NCBI GenBank assembly: GCA_018821435.1
Contig: JAHJME010000025.1
Location: 62,001-126,000 of the forward strand
Direction: 5' to 3'
DNA length: 64,000 nucleotides
Source of the DNA: Alphaproteobacteria bacterium
Lineage (GTDB): Bacteria > Pseudomonadota > Alphaproteobacteria > Caulobacterales > Caulobacteraceae
Both the position numbers and the translations under genes were made by a program. This document shows, piece after piece, positions 1 through 8,512 of the stretch; within the stretch, counting starts at the first letter, position 1, and the number at the start of each line of letters is the position of its first letter. A model generated the notes under the pieces. The model was not told where the DNA came from and did no database searches. It saw only the letters and a list, made by a program, of their open reading frames with translations.

Positions 1-74
1 AGCACGGCCGCCACGGTTTGCGTCGCGGCCTTCAGCACGCGCGTCCACCGGCCGTCAGGACTTCGGTTCCGCAC
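1..74 (-). CDS. Possible N-terminus of a transcriptional regulator, cut by the window edge
   Basis: An open frame runs leftwards off the window from a GTG at 74. Its visible residues include DGRWTRVLKAATQTVAAV, which has the spacing of a TetR-type first helix, but only about 24 residues are visible. The perfect 14-bp palindrome just upstream (111-124) would suit an autoregulated TetR gene. An ATG overlapping this site in another frame meets a stop after 14 codons, so the GTG frame is the better reading. Identity is a guess. Confidence 0.25.
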   Translation of the reverse strand, partial: MRNRSPDGRWTRVLKAATQTVAAV

Positions 75-110
75 ATCGTTTGGGCCTGGATCAACGCCGC
101 TCCAATCATC

Positions 111-124
111 ACTAACATGTTAGT
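111..124. promoter_or_regulatory. 14-bp perfect palindrome, likely repressor operator
   Basis: ACTAACATGTTAGT is a perfect inverted repeat in the intergenic space between the left-edge minus-strand frame and the end of the dehydratase gene. Palindromes of this size and composition are typical TetR-family operators. The rest of 75-202 holds no gene that I can support. Confidence 0.45.
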
Positions 125-202
125 AGCAACGCAAAATGCAAATCGCCACCAGAATTTTGGCGAAACTGGACCATCCAACATGTCAATTTGGATCGCCCGC
201 TC

Positions 203-1216
203 TTAGTCGGCCGCGGCGATGGCCCCCAGGAAGCGGTCGAGCGTGATGTTGCGACCGCAGACCACGACGGCCACGGTCTGGCCTGTCAGGCGACCGGCGC
301 ACGCCTCGAGTCCGGCCAGCGCCAGACCAGCCGCGCCTTCCACGATCCAGTGTTCGTGTTCGGCCAGAAGCCGCATGCCGGCCGCGATCCGGGCCTCGGC
401 GACCTCGACGCAGGTGGGCGACAGCGCCGCCGCGAGACCAACCGTCACCGCGCCGGGCTCCACGCCCCCGGCGGTCGCGTCGGACAGCGTGGGCCCCTCG
501 TCGACCGCCACGGCGTGACCGGCCTCCATCGAGCGCAGCAGGCTGACGGCGTTGGCCGGCCAGGCGCCGATCAACTCCACCGCCGGGCGCTGGGCCGCCA
601 GCACGGCGCCGACCCCGGTCAGCAGCCCGCCCCCGCCCACCGAGACGACCACGGCGTCGAGCCGCTCGGCTTGGTCCAGCAGTTCCACCGCCAGCGACCC
701 CTGCCCTGCGATCACGTCCAGGTCGTTGTAGGGCGAGACGTAGCAGAGCCCGTCACGCACTGCCGCGGCGCGCGCCGCCAGTTCCGCCGTCAGCGGATCA
801 CCGGCGTGCAGCACCAGAGTCGCTCCCTGGGCCGCCATCGCATCCAGCTTGGCCCGCGATGCGCTCGCCGGCGCATGGACCGTCACCGGCACGCCCAACT
901 CACGGCCCGCCGTGGCCAAGGCCAGACCATGGTTGCCCGTCGAGGCCGCGACCACGCCGCGACGGCGATCCTCGGGCGAGAGCCCCGAAAGCTTAGTGTA
1001 GCCGCCCCGGAACTTGAAGGAGCCTGTCGGCAGCAGATGCTCGCATTTCAGCAGCACCTCGCACCCGTACCGCCGGGACAGAACAGTGCTATGCGTTAGG
1101 GGACTCGCTGGCGTCCGGGTGCGCAGATTGCGCTCGGCGTCGCGGGCGGCGATCGCCACGTCGGCGAGCGTCTGAGCGGCCGAACGTTCCGGGCCAGAAG
1201 CCCTAGCCGGAGCCAT
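203..1216 (-). CDS. PLP-dependent threonine/hydroxy-amino-acid dehydratase (EutB/BhcB-like)
   Basis: This 337-residue fold-type II PLP enzyme resembles threonine dehydratases and the hydroxyectoine enzyme EutB. The Schiff-base lysine is K68 in GSFKFRGG, the phosphate-binding loop is SVGGGGLLTG, and an STGNHG segment is present. It has no C-terminal ACT regulatory domain, so it is a catabolic rather than a biosynthetic (IlvA) type. The expected reaction is removal of water and ammonia from a 3-hydroxy amino acid. The ATG at 1216 is preceded by GGAGGGAG. It is divergent from a PAS-HTH regulator and an ornithine-cyclodeaminase-family gene, a combination also seen in hydroxyectoine (EutB/EutC) and beta-hydroxyaspartate (BhcB/BhcD) pathways. 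The exact substrate is open. Confidence 0.8.
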   Translation of the reverse strand: MAPARASGPERSAAQTLADVAIAARDAERNLRTRTPASPLTHSTVLSRRYGCEVLLKCEHLLPTGSFKFRGGYTKLSGLSPEDRRRGVVAASTGNHGLALATAGRELGVPVTVHAPASASRAKLDAMAAQGATLVLHAGDPLTAELAARAAAVRDGLCYVSPYNDLDVIAGQGSLAVELLDQAERLDAVVVSVGGGGLLTGVGAVLAAQRPAVELIGAWPANAVSLLRSMEAGHAVAVDEGPTLSDATAGGVEPGAVTVGLAAALSPTCVEVAEARIAAGMRLLAEHEHWIVEGAAGLALAGLEACAGRLTGQTVAVVVCGRNITLDRFLGAIAAAD

Positions 1217-1267
1217 GCTCCCTCCGTCGTCAGACCGGAGCGCCCCATTGCCTCCCAGATCGCTACA

Positions 1268-1296
1268 TGCTATTTCCAGAATAGACGGATTGTCAA
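1268..1296 (-). promoter_or_regulatory. Promoter with palindrome in the spacer (copy 1 of 4)
   Basis: Read on the minus strand there is a TTGACA -35 (1296-1291), a 17-nt spacer and an ATAGCA -10-like hexamer (1273-1268). The spacer holds TCTA-TTC-TGGA (1275-1285) exactly 5 nt after the -35. The same register recurs at 8439-8467, 11297-11325 and 14022-14050. It drives the dehydratase and lies in the divergent space upstream of the PAS-HTH regulator, so that regulator is a candidate binder. Confidence 0.6.
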
Positions 1297-1314
1297 ATAT
1301 CGCCTGGAGACAGC

Positions 1315-1962
1315 ATGCCGGACCTACCCGACTCCCAAGCCTGGACGCCGGGGCTAGAACCCCACTTCGTCGTGGCCGAGGGCATCGCGGCGGTCTTCGC
1401 GCCCTATGTCGAGGTGGCGGTGCACGACCTCGCCAGCGAGGCCGTCGCCTACATAGCCAATCCCCAGTCCCGCCGCACGCCCGGCGACCCCTCGCAACTC
1501 GAGGAACTCAACTTCAATCCCGGGCAGCGGGTGATCGGTCCCTACGAGAAGACCAACTGGGACGGCCGCCGAATGAAGTGCGTGTCGATCGTTTTGCGCG
1601 AGGCCGGCGAGCCGATCGGGCTCATGTGCATCAACGTCGATGTCTCCAGCTTCGACCAGGTTCGGCGGGCGCTGGATGGTTTCCTGGGCGCGCCGCCGCA
1701 GGACGAGGGCGTCCGCGCGCTGTTCGTCCATGACTGGCACGAGCGGATCAACCGCTTCGTCACGGAGTGGTGCGCCGAGCGGAAGGTGCAGATCTCGGAC
1801 ATCGACCGCGGCAGCCGGCGCGAGCTCATTGGCGCGCTGCAGGGCATCGGTGCGTTCGAGGCCCGCCGCGCGCCGGCCTATGTGGCCCGGATCCTCGGGG
1901 TCAGCCGCGCCACGGTCTACAACGAGCTGGGCGCGCTCCGGCAGGACTCCGACCCGGCGTGA
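1315..1962 (+). CDS. PAS-HTH transcriptional regulator (YheO/DauR family)
   Basis: A 215-residue protein with an N-terminal YheO-like PAS domain (about residues 20-130) and a C-terminal helix-turn-helix (about 165-210, with YVARILGVSRATVYNELG). Members of this family sense small ligands, in known cases D-amino acids or related metabolites (DauR). The ATG at 1315 follows GGAG with normal spacing. Its stop overlaps the GTG of the next gene in GTGA, so the two are co-translated. Divergence from the dehydratase makes it the natural regulator of this locus. Confidence 0.8.
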   Translation: MPDLPDSQAWTPGLEPHFVVAEGIAAVFAPYVEVAVHDLASEAVAYIANPQSRRTPGDPSQLEELNFNPGQRVIGPYEKTNWDGRRMKCVSIVLREAGEPIGLMCINVDVSSFDQVRRALDGFLGAPPQDEGVRALFVHDWHERINRFVTEWCAERKVQISDIDRGSRRELIGALQGIGAFEARRAPAYVARILGVSRATVYNELGALRQDSDPA

Positions 1963-2891
1963 GATCCTTCAACAAGGAAGCCATCCTGTCGGCGATCGAT
2001 CCGGACCAGGCGATCGAGACCATCGCCCAGGCGTTTCGCGACCATTCCGCGGGCAAGGTACAGTCGATCGCGGTGGGCCACCTGCGGTTTGATCGGCCGT
2101 CGGGCGACGTCCATGTGAAGGGCGCCCACATCGACGGGCGACAGCTGTTCGCCATCAAGATGGCCAGCAGCTTCTACGACAACCCCGCGCAAGGTCTGCC
2201 CTCCAGTAACGGGCTGATGCTCGTGTTCAACGCCCGCACCGGCGAGCCTCTGGGCATGCTGTCCGACGAGGGCGCGCTGACCGATCTGCGCACCGCCGTC
2301 GCCGGCGCTATCGCCGCGCGGCTCATCGCGCCGGCCGGCATGCGGACCCTGGGCGTCATCGGCGCCGGCACACAGGCCGGCCTGCAGGCGCGCTGGATCG
2401 CGCGCAGCACCGGAGCCAGCCGCATCCGCATCTGGGCCCGCTCCATGGCCCGCGCGCAGAGCCTGGCCAGTCAACTGCAGGCCGAAGGTCAATCGGCGGA
2501 GGCGGTGGAGGACCTGGCGACCCTGTGCCGCGAGGCTGACCTGATTGTGACGACCACCCCGGCGCGCGCGCCGGTGATCGGCGCCGAGACCGCGCGCCCC
2601 GGCCTGCGGATCGTGGCGGTGGGCGCCGACGCCGCGGGCAAGCGCGAGCTGGCGCCCGAACTGGTAAGCGCCGCGGACCTGTTGCTCGTGGATTCGCGCA
2701 GCCAGTGCGCGGCCTATGGCGACAGCGCCGGGGCCGTCCTGGGGACGCGCATGATCGAGATCGGCGAAGCGCTAGCGACCGCCATCGGCCCGACGCTCGC
2801 CCCCGACGACATGGCCATCGCGGACCTGACCGGCATCGGCGCCCAGGACGCGGCCATCGCCGAACTGGCGTGGCGCAGCCTCACCTCCTGA
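1959..2891 (+). CDS. Ornithine cyclodeaminase/mu-crystallin family dehydrogenase
   Basis: A 310-residue NAD(P)-dependent enzyme of the OCD/mu-crystallin family, which includes ornithine cyclodeaminase, ketimine reductases, EutC and iminosuccinate reductase BhcD. The Rossmann motif is GVIGAGTQA, the conserved lysine region is AIKMASSF, and DLRTAVAGA is typical. I place the start at the GTG at 1959, which overlaps the regulator stop by 4 nt and gives the family's normal length; longer upstream readings run through the regulator gene. With the divergent dehydratase it would reduce an imine or keto product of a hydroxy amino acid. The substrate is not known. Confidence 0.78.
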   Translation: MRSFNKEAILSAIDPDQAIETIAQAFRDHSAGKVQSIAVGHLRFDRPSGDVHVKGAHIDGRQLFAIKMASSFYDNPAQGLPSSNGLMLVFNARTGEPLGMLSDEGALTDLRTAVAGAIAARLIAPAGMRTLGVIGAGTQAGLQARWIARSTGASRIRIWARSMARAQSLASQLQAEGQSAEAVEDLATLCREADLIVTTTPARAPVIGAETARPGLRIVAVGADAAGKRELAPELVSAADLLLVDSRSQCAAYGDSAGAVLGTRMIEIGEALATAIGPTLAPDDMAIADLTGIGAQDAAIAELAWRSLTS

Positions 2892-2902
2892 GAGGAACCG
2901 CA

Positions 2903-4273
2903 GTGCATTCGACCATCACCTGGTTCAACAGGCTGGCCTGCAGCGTCGCCGCCGCGGCCCTCGTCGTCATCGCACCGGCCACCCCCGCCCTGGCGCAGGA
3001 TGCAGCCGCCGTCTTCCAGCCCTCCGCCGCCCAGACGACACTGCTGGCGCGGGCGCGGGCCCTGGGCGCCACCGACATCGTCGCTCGCGCCGCTCCGAAC
3101 GGCGGGCTCATCCTTGGCGGCAAGCTGGAGGGCCGGCAGTTCGCGCTGGCCTTCCCGGCGGACTGGACGGGCGACGCCCTGGTCTTCGCCCACGGCTACA
3201 CCCTGCCAGGCATGCCCTTGGCGGTGGCCGAGAACCCTTTGGCCAAGACCGCCGGCGGCAGCGGGATCATGCGGGTCGCCTATGAGGACGGCCTGGCCGC
3301 GGGGCACAGCGCCTACGACAAGGCTGGCATGGCGGTGAAGACCGGGGCCGCCAACACCCTGCGACTGCGCGACTTCCTGGTGAAACTAGGTGCGCGACGG
3401 GTCTATGTGAGCGGCTCGTCCATGGGCGGCAACATCGTCATGGCGCTGATCGAGCAGTATCCGCATGCGTTCGCCGGCGCCTTCGCCCAGTGCGGCGTGA
3501 CCGACGGGTGGGAGCGCGAGTTCGGGCAGCTCAGCGACCTGCGCGCCGCCTACAACCAGCTCACCGCGGGCACGCCCTATGCGTTGCCGGGCGTGCAGGA
3601 CGCCACTCGCTCGGCCTTCGATATCCTGCCGCCGCCTGGTGCCAACGGCGACGCCCATCGCGCGGCCCAGGCCACGCGGCTGACGGCGCCGATCGTCGCC
3701 CTGTTCAAGGCCGCGGAGAAGGCGCCGGACGGCCCCGAGGCGCGGATCATCCGGCAGGTCGCGTCGATCGGTGGCTTCGAGCCGGAGATCGGCTCGTTCT
3801 TCTATCCGCTGGTCACCCTGTCGTTCGGCGCGGACGACCTGCGCGCTACGTTCGGCGGCCAGATCTACGGCAATGTGGGCAAGGTCTATCGCAGCGACGA
3901 GATGACCCCGGCCGAGGCCGAGGCCTTCAACCGCGGGGTTCAGCGCTTCAGCGCCGACCCGGCCGCCGTGGCCGAGGCGCGACGCTGGCGGCAGGTGACG
4001 GGCCGTTTCACCACTCCGCTGGTGACGCTGCACAACCGCATCGACTCGCTTGTGCCCTACGCCCACGCCGAAAGCCTCCAGCGCATCGTGACGGCCGCCG
4101 GCAACAGCGACCGGCTGCTGCAGAAGTCGGCGCCGGCGGTGGAGTACCCCCTGCCGATCGGCGGCAGCGGATACGACCACTGCGGCTTCACGTCGGACGA
4201 GATCCAGAACAGCTGGCGGGCCCTGCGCACCTGGGTCGAGAGCGGCCGCCGGCCCGAGCCCGCTTCCCGCTGA
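2903..4273 (+). CDS. Secreted alpha/beta hydrolase
   Basis: A 456-residue exported hydrolase. The GTG at 2903 follows AGAGGAA 5 nt upstream and is followed by a signal peptide ending near PATPALAQ. The nucleophile elbow is GSSMGG. An aspartate in RIDSLVPYAH and a histidine in YDHCGF are positioned as the remaining triad members. It starts 11 nt after the previous stop, so it is probably in the same transcript. It faces the sulfotransferase gene convergently (10-nt gap). The substrate is likely an ester or amide, but this is not resolved. Confidence 0.75.
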   Translation: MHSTITWFNRLACSVAAAALVVIAPATPALAQDAAAVFQPSAAQTTLLARARALGATDIVARAAPNGGLILGGKLEGRQFALAFPADWTGDALVFAHGYTLPGMPLAVAENPLAKTAGGSGIMRVAYEDGLAAGHSAYDKAGMAVKTGAANTLRLRDFLVKLGARRVYVSGSSMGGNIVMALIEQYPHAFAGAFAQCGVTDGWEREFGQLSDLRAAYNQLTAGTPYALPGVQDATRSAFDILPPPGANGDAHRAAQATRLTAPIVALFKAAEKAPDGPEARIIRQVASIGGFEPEIGSFFYPLVTLSFGADDLRATFGGQIYGNVGKVYRSDEMTPAEAEAFNRGVQRFSADPAAVAEARRWRQVTGRFTTPLVTLHNRIDSLVPYAHAESLQRIVTAAGNSDRLLQKSAPAVEYPLPIGGSGYDHCGFTSDEIQNSWRALRTWVESGRRPEPASR

Positions 4274-4283
4274 CGGGCCGACC

Positions 4284-5999
4284 TTAGTCGGGGTAGCTCT
4301 TCAGCGCCGGGCCAAGCGCGCGACGCAGCGGATCCAGCCACGGGTCGAACATCCGCCACCGGCCCACCCCCTCCGACGACAGCGGGCGACGCACCTGTTC
4401 GGCGCTGGCCGTGCGGACCGGCCGGTCGTTGCGGTGGAACTCCAGGCAGACCGGGTCGAACGGCAGGCCGCAGGCGGCAAGCAGCGCACGGATCTCGGCC
4501 TCCGGTTCGGCGATCAGCCGCTCGTGGAACACGCGGTGCACCCGCCCCGGCAGAACCTCGTCCACATGATCCATCAGCCGCGTGTAGTCCGCGTAGTAGC
4601 GACCGATGTCGGCGAGATCGTAGGCGAACCCCTGACCCCTGGCGAAGTGCTGGGTAAAGCACGAGAAGCCGCAGTCCAGGGGATGGCGGCGCGCGTCGAT
4701 GATCCTGGCGTTCGGCAGGATCAGATGGATCAGCGGCACGTGCATCCAGTTGTTGGGCATCTTGTCGATGAAGTACCGCGCCCCTTCCCGACGGTGGATG
4801 CGCGTCTGGTCCAGATAGCGGCGGCCCAGGCTCGCCAGCTCATCGGCGTCGAGCTGGAGGAGCCGGCCAGAATAGCCGTCGGGCGACGGCGCGGTCGCGG
4901 CTTCCAGCTCGCCGGCGATCGTCGTGATGTCGGGCAACTCCATCGTGCCCTCGACCTCGGGATGGGTCGCCAGGATCTGTTCCAGCAGCGTCGAGCCCGA
5001 CCGAGGGAGGCCCAGGATGAAGATCGGCGCGTCGGACGGATCGCCCAGACCTTCGCGCGCAGCAACCGCCGCGGCGTCGAACAGGCGGCGAACCGCGTCG
5101 ACATGCGCGCTGGTGGCGTCGGCGTCGTAGGGCAGCTGCGCGCGTCGCATCGCGTTGGCCTGGGCATAGTGGACGAAAGAATCCTCGGCGCGGTCCATCG
5201 TCTGGATTGCCTGCCCCAGCGCGAAGTGCAGGTGCATCTTGTCGGCGTCGCCGGCCGAGGCGTCCTCAAGCGCGCGCTCCATCTGCGCGATATCGTCTGG
5301 CGTGAAGCGATGGGTCTTGAGGTTGGCCAGACTCCACCAGGCCTCCCCGAGCGAGGGCGTCAGCTCGACGGCGTGGCGATAGGAGGCGACGCATGCCTCG
5401 CGGCGGCCCACGGTCTTGAGCGCGTGACCGCGGCTCATCCACAGGCGGGCGTCCTTGCCGGGTCCCTCGTGCGCCAGGACGGCGTCGTAGTCGGCGATCG
5501 CGGCCTCATAGTCGCCGGTGCGGCTCAGGATCGCCGCCCGGGTCGCCCGATAGCCGAGATTGTCCGGCGCCCCCGACAGCAGCCGGTCGATATCCTCCAG
5601 CGCCAGCGCCGCCCGCCCGCGCCGGTGCCGCGCCACGGCGCGGTTGTAGCGGGCGGGGTCGAACCCGGGCGCCAGCTCCAGGGCCCGGTCCAGCAGCGCC
5701 TCGGCGTCGGCCAGGCGTTCGATGCGGATCGCCAGCTCGGCCAGCATGCGGATCGCCGCCACCTCGGTCGGCCGCGCCCGCAGGATTGACCGCAGCCGGG
5801 GCTCGGCCTCGTCCAGCCGATTGGCGGCGAGCGCCATGGCCGCCTCGCGCACCTCCGGATCGCCGGCCGCCGCCTCGACCTGGCGCAGGTAGGCGTCGGC
5901 CGCGCCGTCGGCGTCGCCGGCGACCGACAGGGCGTCGCCCAGCAACCGCCACGCGTGCGGATGGCGGGGCTCCGCTGCCAGGAGAGCACGCAAACGCAA
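4284..5999 (-). CDS. TPR-sulfotransferase fusion protein
   Basis: At least 571 residues. The N-terminal half is a run of TPR repeats (about 1-270). The C-terminal half is a PAPS-dependent sulfotransferase with the 5-prime-phosphosulfate loop GLPRSGSTLLEQIL (about residue 335) and the 3-prime-phosphate region near RRHPLDCGFSCF. These proteins transfer sulfate to peptides or small molecules. The start is doubtful. The first TTG/ATG/GTG start in frame is TTG at 5999, but TPR-like sequence continues 24 codons upstream to an ACG at 6071, which sits 5 nt after a perfect AGGAGG (6082-6077). It lies immediately downstream of the TonB receptor gene. Confidence 0.82.
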   Translation of the reverse strand: MRLRALLAAEPRHPHAWRLLGDALSVAGDADGAADAYLRQVEAAAGDPEVREAAMALAANRLDEAEPRLRSILRARPTEVAAIRMLAELAIRIERLADAEALLDRALELAPGFDPARYNRAVARHRRGRAALALEDIDRLLSGAPDNLGYRATRAAILSRTGDYEAAIADYDAVLAHEGPGKDARLWMSRGHALKTVGRREACVASYRHAVELTPSLGEAWWSLANLKTHRFTPDDIAQMERALEDASAGDADKMHLHFALGQAIQTMDRAEDSFVHYAQANAMRRAQLPYDADATSAHVDAVRRLFDAAAVAAREGLGDPSDAPIFILGLPRSGSTLLEQILATHPEVEGTMELPDITTIAGELEAATAPSPDGYSGRLLQLDADELASLGRRYLDQTRIHRREGARYFIDKMPNNWMHVPLIHLILPNARIIDARRHPLDCGFSCFTQHFARGQGFAYDLADIGRYYADYTRLMDHVDEVLPGRVHRVFHERLIAEPEAEIRALLAACGLPFDPVCLEFHRNDRPVRTASAEQVRRPLSSEGVGRWRMFDPWLDPLRRALGPALKSYPD

Positions 6000-6081
6000 A
6001 GCGGCGCCCGCGGCCTGTTCGGCCGCGGGCGAGTTTAGCGTCTGACGGATCGAGGGGAGTGAGCGGTCCGTCTGAGCCTCC

Positions 6082-8406
6082 TTAGAAGTCGCGTGAAACC
6101 TTCACGCCGACGTTACGCGGCCGGATCGGCACCTGGTAGATCCGGCTGCAGACCGAGGCTGGGCAGGACGTCAGGCGCGCCAGTTCCCCGCGGCTGTCGA
6201 ACAGGTTCCGCGCATAGGCCGTGAGGCGCCAGTTGTCCCAGATTGCCCCCGCGCTGAGATCGACGGTTTCGAAGCCGGGGCTCTTGCCCTGGAAGAAGCG
6301 ATCCCGCGTCCGCAGGCTGCTCCAGCTGGAACCCTGTTGCGCGCCGGTGGCCTCGACGAACATGTCCCCGCCGCCCATCGACCAGTCGTAGCGGATGGAA
6401 AGCGAGCCCTTGAACTTCGCCGATAGCGGCAGACGCGCGCCGGCCGGGGCGATCGGCGTGGCGCAGACCGTGATGGGATCCCCGTTGGCGTCGATCCGCC
6501 CGCAGTAGTTCTCGAGCAATTTGGCGTCGATGTAGGACGCGGCGCCGGTGATCGAGAAGCCGCCGCCCAGCACCGCCGCGAAGTCGCCTTCGACGCCACG
6601 CACCCGCGCTTGGCCAACGTTGCGGACTTCCGCGATGTTCGCCGTGGTCTGGACCAACATCTGGAAGCCGTCCCAGCGGTCGTCGAATACCGCGCCGTTT
6701 ACCCGCAGTTTCCCATCGGCCCAGGTGGTCTTCCAGCCCGCCTCGTAGTTCTTCAGATAGTCGGGCTCGTAGGCGGCCGAGGTCGCCGCGCGGTTGATAC
6801 CGCCCGGCCGGAAGCCTTCGGAATAGGTGACGTACAGCAGCTTGTTATCGTCGACCTTCCACGTCGCGTTCAGCCGCGGCGAGAAGCCGTCGCCCTTGGC
6901 CTTGCGGTCGACGTTCGTGCAGGGCCCCGCCCCGTAGCGGGTCGGCGCGAAGCACCCTCGCTCGTTGCCCCGGAGACCGGCGAAACCCACGAGATGGCTG
7001 GTCGCCTTGAACGCGCGCCCGCCGGCTGTCAGCGTCAGCGACGGCAGGATGTCGAACGACACTTCGCCAAAGGCGGCGTAGTCCCGGTCGGTCCGCTGCT
7101 GGTCCGTCAGCCACTGGGTGTTCGGCCAACCGGTCACCGAGATGGCGGTCGCCAGACCCTGGATGATGTACTGGCTCTGAAGCTCGTGGCGCTGCGACTG
7201 GTAGAACAGGCCGCCACTCACACGCAGGCGCTTGTCCTGGGGCGTCGCCACCCGCAGTTCATGGCTGTCACGCGTGTACAGGCTGTTCGAGCGCGTGCGC
7301 TGCGAGGGGTCGATGGGGACCCCTGCGTTGTTCACGATGATCTGCCCCATGCCGAACAGGGTGTCGTAGAAGAACGAGTAGTCCGAGTAGTCGAACTGGG
7401 TGTCGAACTTCCGGTTCAGGTAGGCGCCGGCGTAGGTCACGTCGAGATCGCCGACCTTGCCCTGGATCGTCATCGCCGCCTGCCAGTAGGTGTCGTCGCG
7501 CTTGTCCGGGAAGAAGCGCTCCACCTCCAGGTCGGCGCCGCCCAGGATCTGGTAGGTGTTCCCTTGGGCCTTGGTCTTCTGGATCATCAGACCGGGCGTG
7601 ATGGTCCAGTTGTCGTCGAGGTCCACGCGCAGGGCCGCGCGGGCGCCCGACACTTCCACGTCGTTGAAGTTCTTCTCCGCCAGCGCGGAATTGTCGATCG
7701 TGACGCGCGACACCGGATAGGTGCGGGTCGCCTGGACGTTGTCGATATAACCCGGATCGAGCCGGTTCCAGGCCACGGCGCGCAGGGTCACCCGCTCGGC
7801 GATCGGCACGTTGATCATGCCGGCGATCGAATAGCCGACGCCGCCCTTGAATGTGGCGTTGGTCTCGACGTCGACGCGCCCGCGGGTGACGCCCGGCTCG
7901 GGCTTGTTGGTGATGATCCGCAGGGTGCCCGATTGCGAGCTGGCGCCGTAGAGGGTGCCTTGCGGGCCGGCCAGGGCCTCGACGCGGGCGATGTCGAACA
8001 TCTGGATGTCCAGGGTGCCCTGGATCGTCGTCACCGGTTGCTCGTCCAGATAGACTCCGACGCTGGGCAGGGAGCCCGAGGCGCCGCCGTCCGGGCCGCT
8101 GGAAATGCCGCGCATGAAGATGTTGCCGACGCCCGGCACGATGCTGCGGATCGAGACGCTGGGCAGGTGCCGCGCCACGTCCACGAAGTCCTTGGCGTTC
8201 AGCCGCTCGATCTTCTCCTGGCTCAGCGCCTGGATGCTGATCGGGACGTCCTGGAGGTTCTCGCTGCGCTTCTGCGCCGTGACGATGATCTCGGACAGTT
8301 CAGCCTGATCCCCGCCCGTCTGGGCGAACGCCGGACCACTCAACGCCAGCAGCGATACCGCGCCGCCGCACATCAGCTCGACGGCTCTAACGCGTCGCAA
8401 CCCCAT
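6082..8406 (-). CDS. TonB-dependent outer-membrane receptor
   Basis: A 774-residue receptor with a signal peptide (cleavage near GPAFAQ), a TonB box-like EIIVTAQKRSENLQDVPISI, a plug domain with GPQGTLYGASSQSGTLRI, a beta-barrel and a terminal phenylalanine (VKVSRDF). It belongs to the large iron-independent catabolic receptor group of Caulobacterales and Sphingomonadales. It is preceded by a promoter with the shared spacer palindrome (8439-8467). The neighbouring exported glycosidases and amidohydrolase suggest import of a glycosylated or amidated compound. The ligand is unknown. Confidence 0.92.
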   Translation of the reverse strand: MGLRRVRAVELMCGGAVSLLALSGPAFAQTGGDQAELSEIIVTAQKRSENLQDVPISIQALSQEKIERLNAKDFVDVARHLPSVSIRSIVPGVGNIFMRGISSGPDGGASGSLPSVGVYLDEQPVTTIQGTLDIQMFDIARVEALAGPQGTLYGASSQSGTLRIITNKPEPGVTRGRVDVETNATFKGGVGYSIAGMINVPIAERVTLRAVAWNRLDPGYIDNVQATRTYPVSRVTIDNSALAEKNFNDVEVSGARAALRVDLDDNWTITPGLMIQKTKAQGNTYQILGGADLEVERFFPDKRDDTYWQAAMTIQGKVGDLDVTYAGAYLNRKFDTQFDYSDYSFFYDTLFGMGQIIVNNAGVPIDPSQRTRSNSLYTRDSHELRVATPQDKRLRVSGGLFYQSQRHELQSQYIIQGLATAISVTGWPNTQWLTDQQRTDRDYAAFGEVSFDILPSLTLTAGGRAFKATSHLVGFAGLRGNERGCFAPTRYGAGPCTNVDRKAKGDGFSPRLNATWKVDDNKLLYVTYSEGFRPGGINRAATSAAYEPDYLKNYEAGWKTTWADGKLRVNGAVFDDRWDGFQMLVQTTANIAEVRNVGQARVRGVEGDFAAVLGGGFSITGAASYIDAKLLENYCGRIDANGDPITVCATPIAPAGARLPLSAKFKGSLSIRYDWSMGGGDMFVEATGAQQGSSWSSLRTRDRFFQGKSPGFETVDLSAGAIWDNWRLTAYARNLFDSRGELARLTSCPASVCSRIYQVPIRPRNVGVKVSRDF

Positions 8407-8438
8407 GATGATTCCCTCCCTAGGCTTCGTTAGTGTTT

Positions 8439-8467
8439 GATTTTGTCCAATCTGGAATAATTGTCAA
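8439..8467 (-). promoter_or_regulatory. Promoter with palindrome in the spacer (copy 2 of 4)
   Basis: On the minus strand: TTGACA (8467-8462), a 17-nt spacer, and AAAATC (8444-8439). The palindrome TCCA-GAT-TGGA (8446-8456) starts 5 nt after the -35. The site is about 33 nt upstream of the TonB receptor start. Confidence 0.6.
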
Positions 8468-8512
8468 TCAACCTGCACGGGAAGGCAATCTGCGAAGCGT
8501 AGGGTGTTCGAA

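Noticed and set aside
158..186. A fifth TTGACA with a TGGA-N3-TCCA palindrome upstream of the left-edge frame
   Set aside because: The palindrome arms are reversed and start 3 nt, not 5 nt, after the -35, and the -10 (TCGCCA) is poor. I do not count it with the four matching promoters.
188..1099. Long plus-strand open frame opposite the PLP dehydratase
   Set aside because: It is rich in Arg/Gly/His, has no domain and is antisense to a clear enzyme: a typical high-GC shadow. The same applies to many frames longer than 300 codons opposite real genes (for example at 6610, 12428, 30079, 43132 and 47276).
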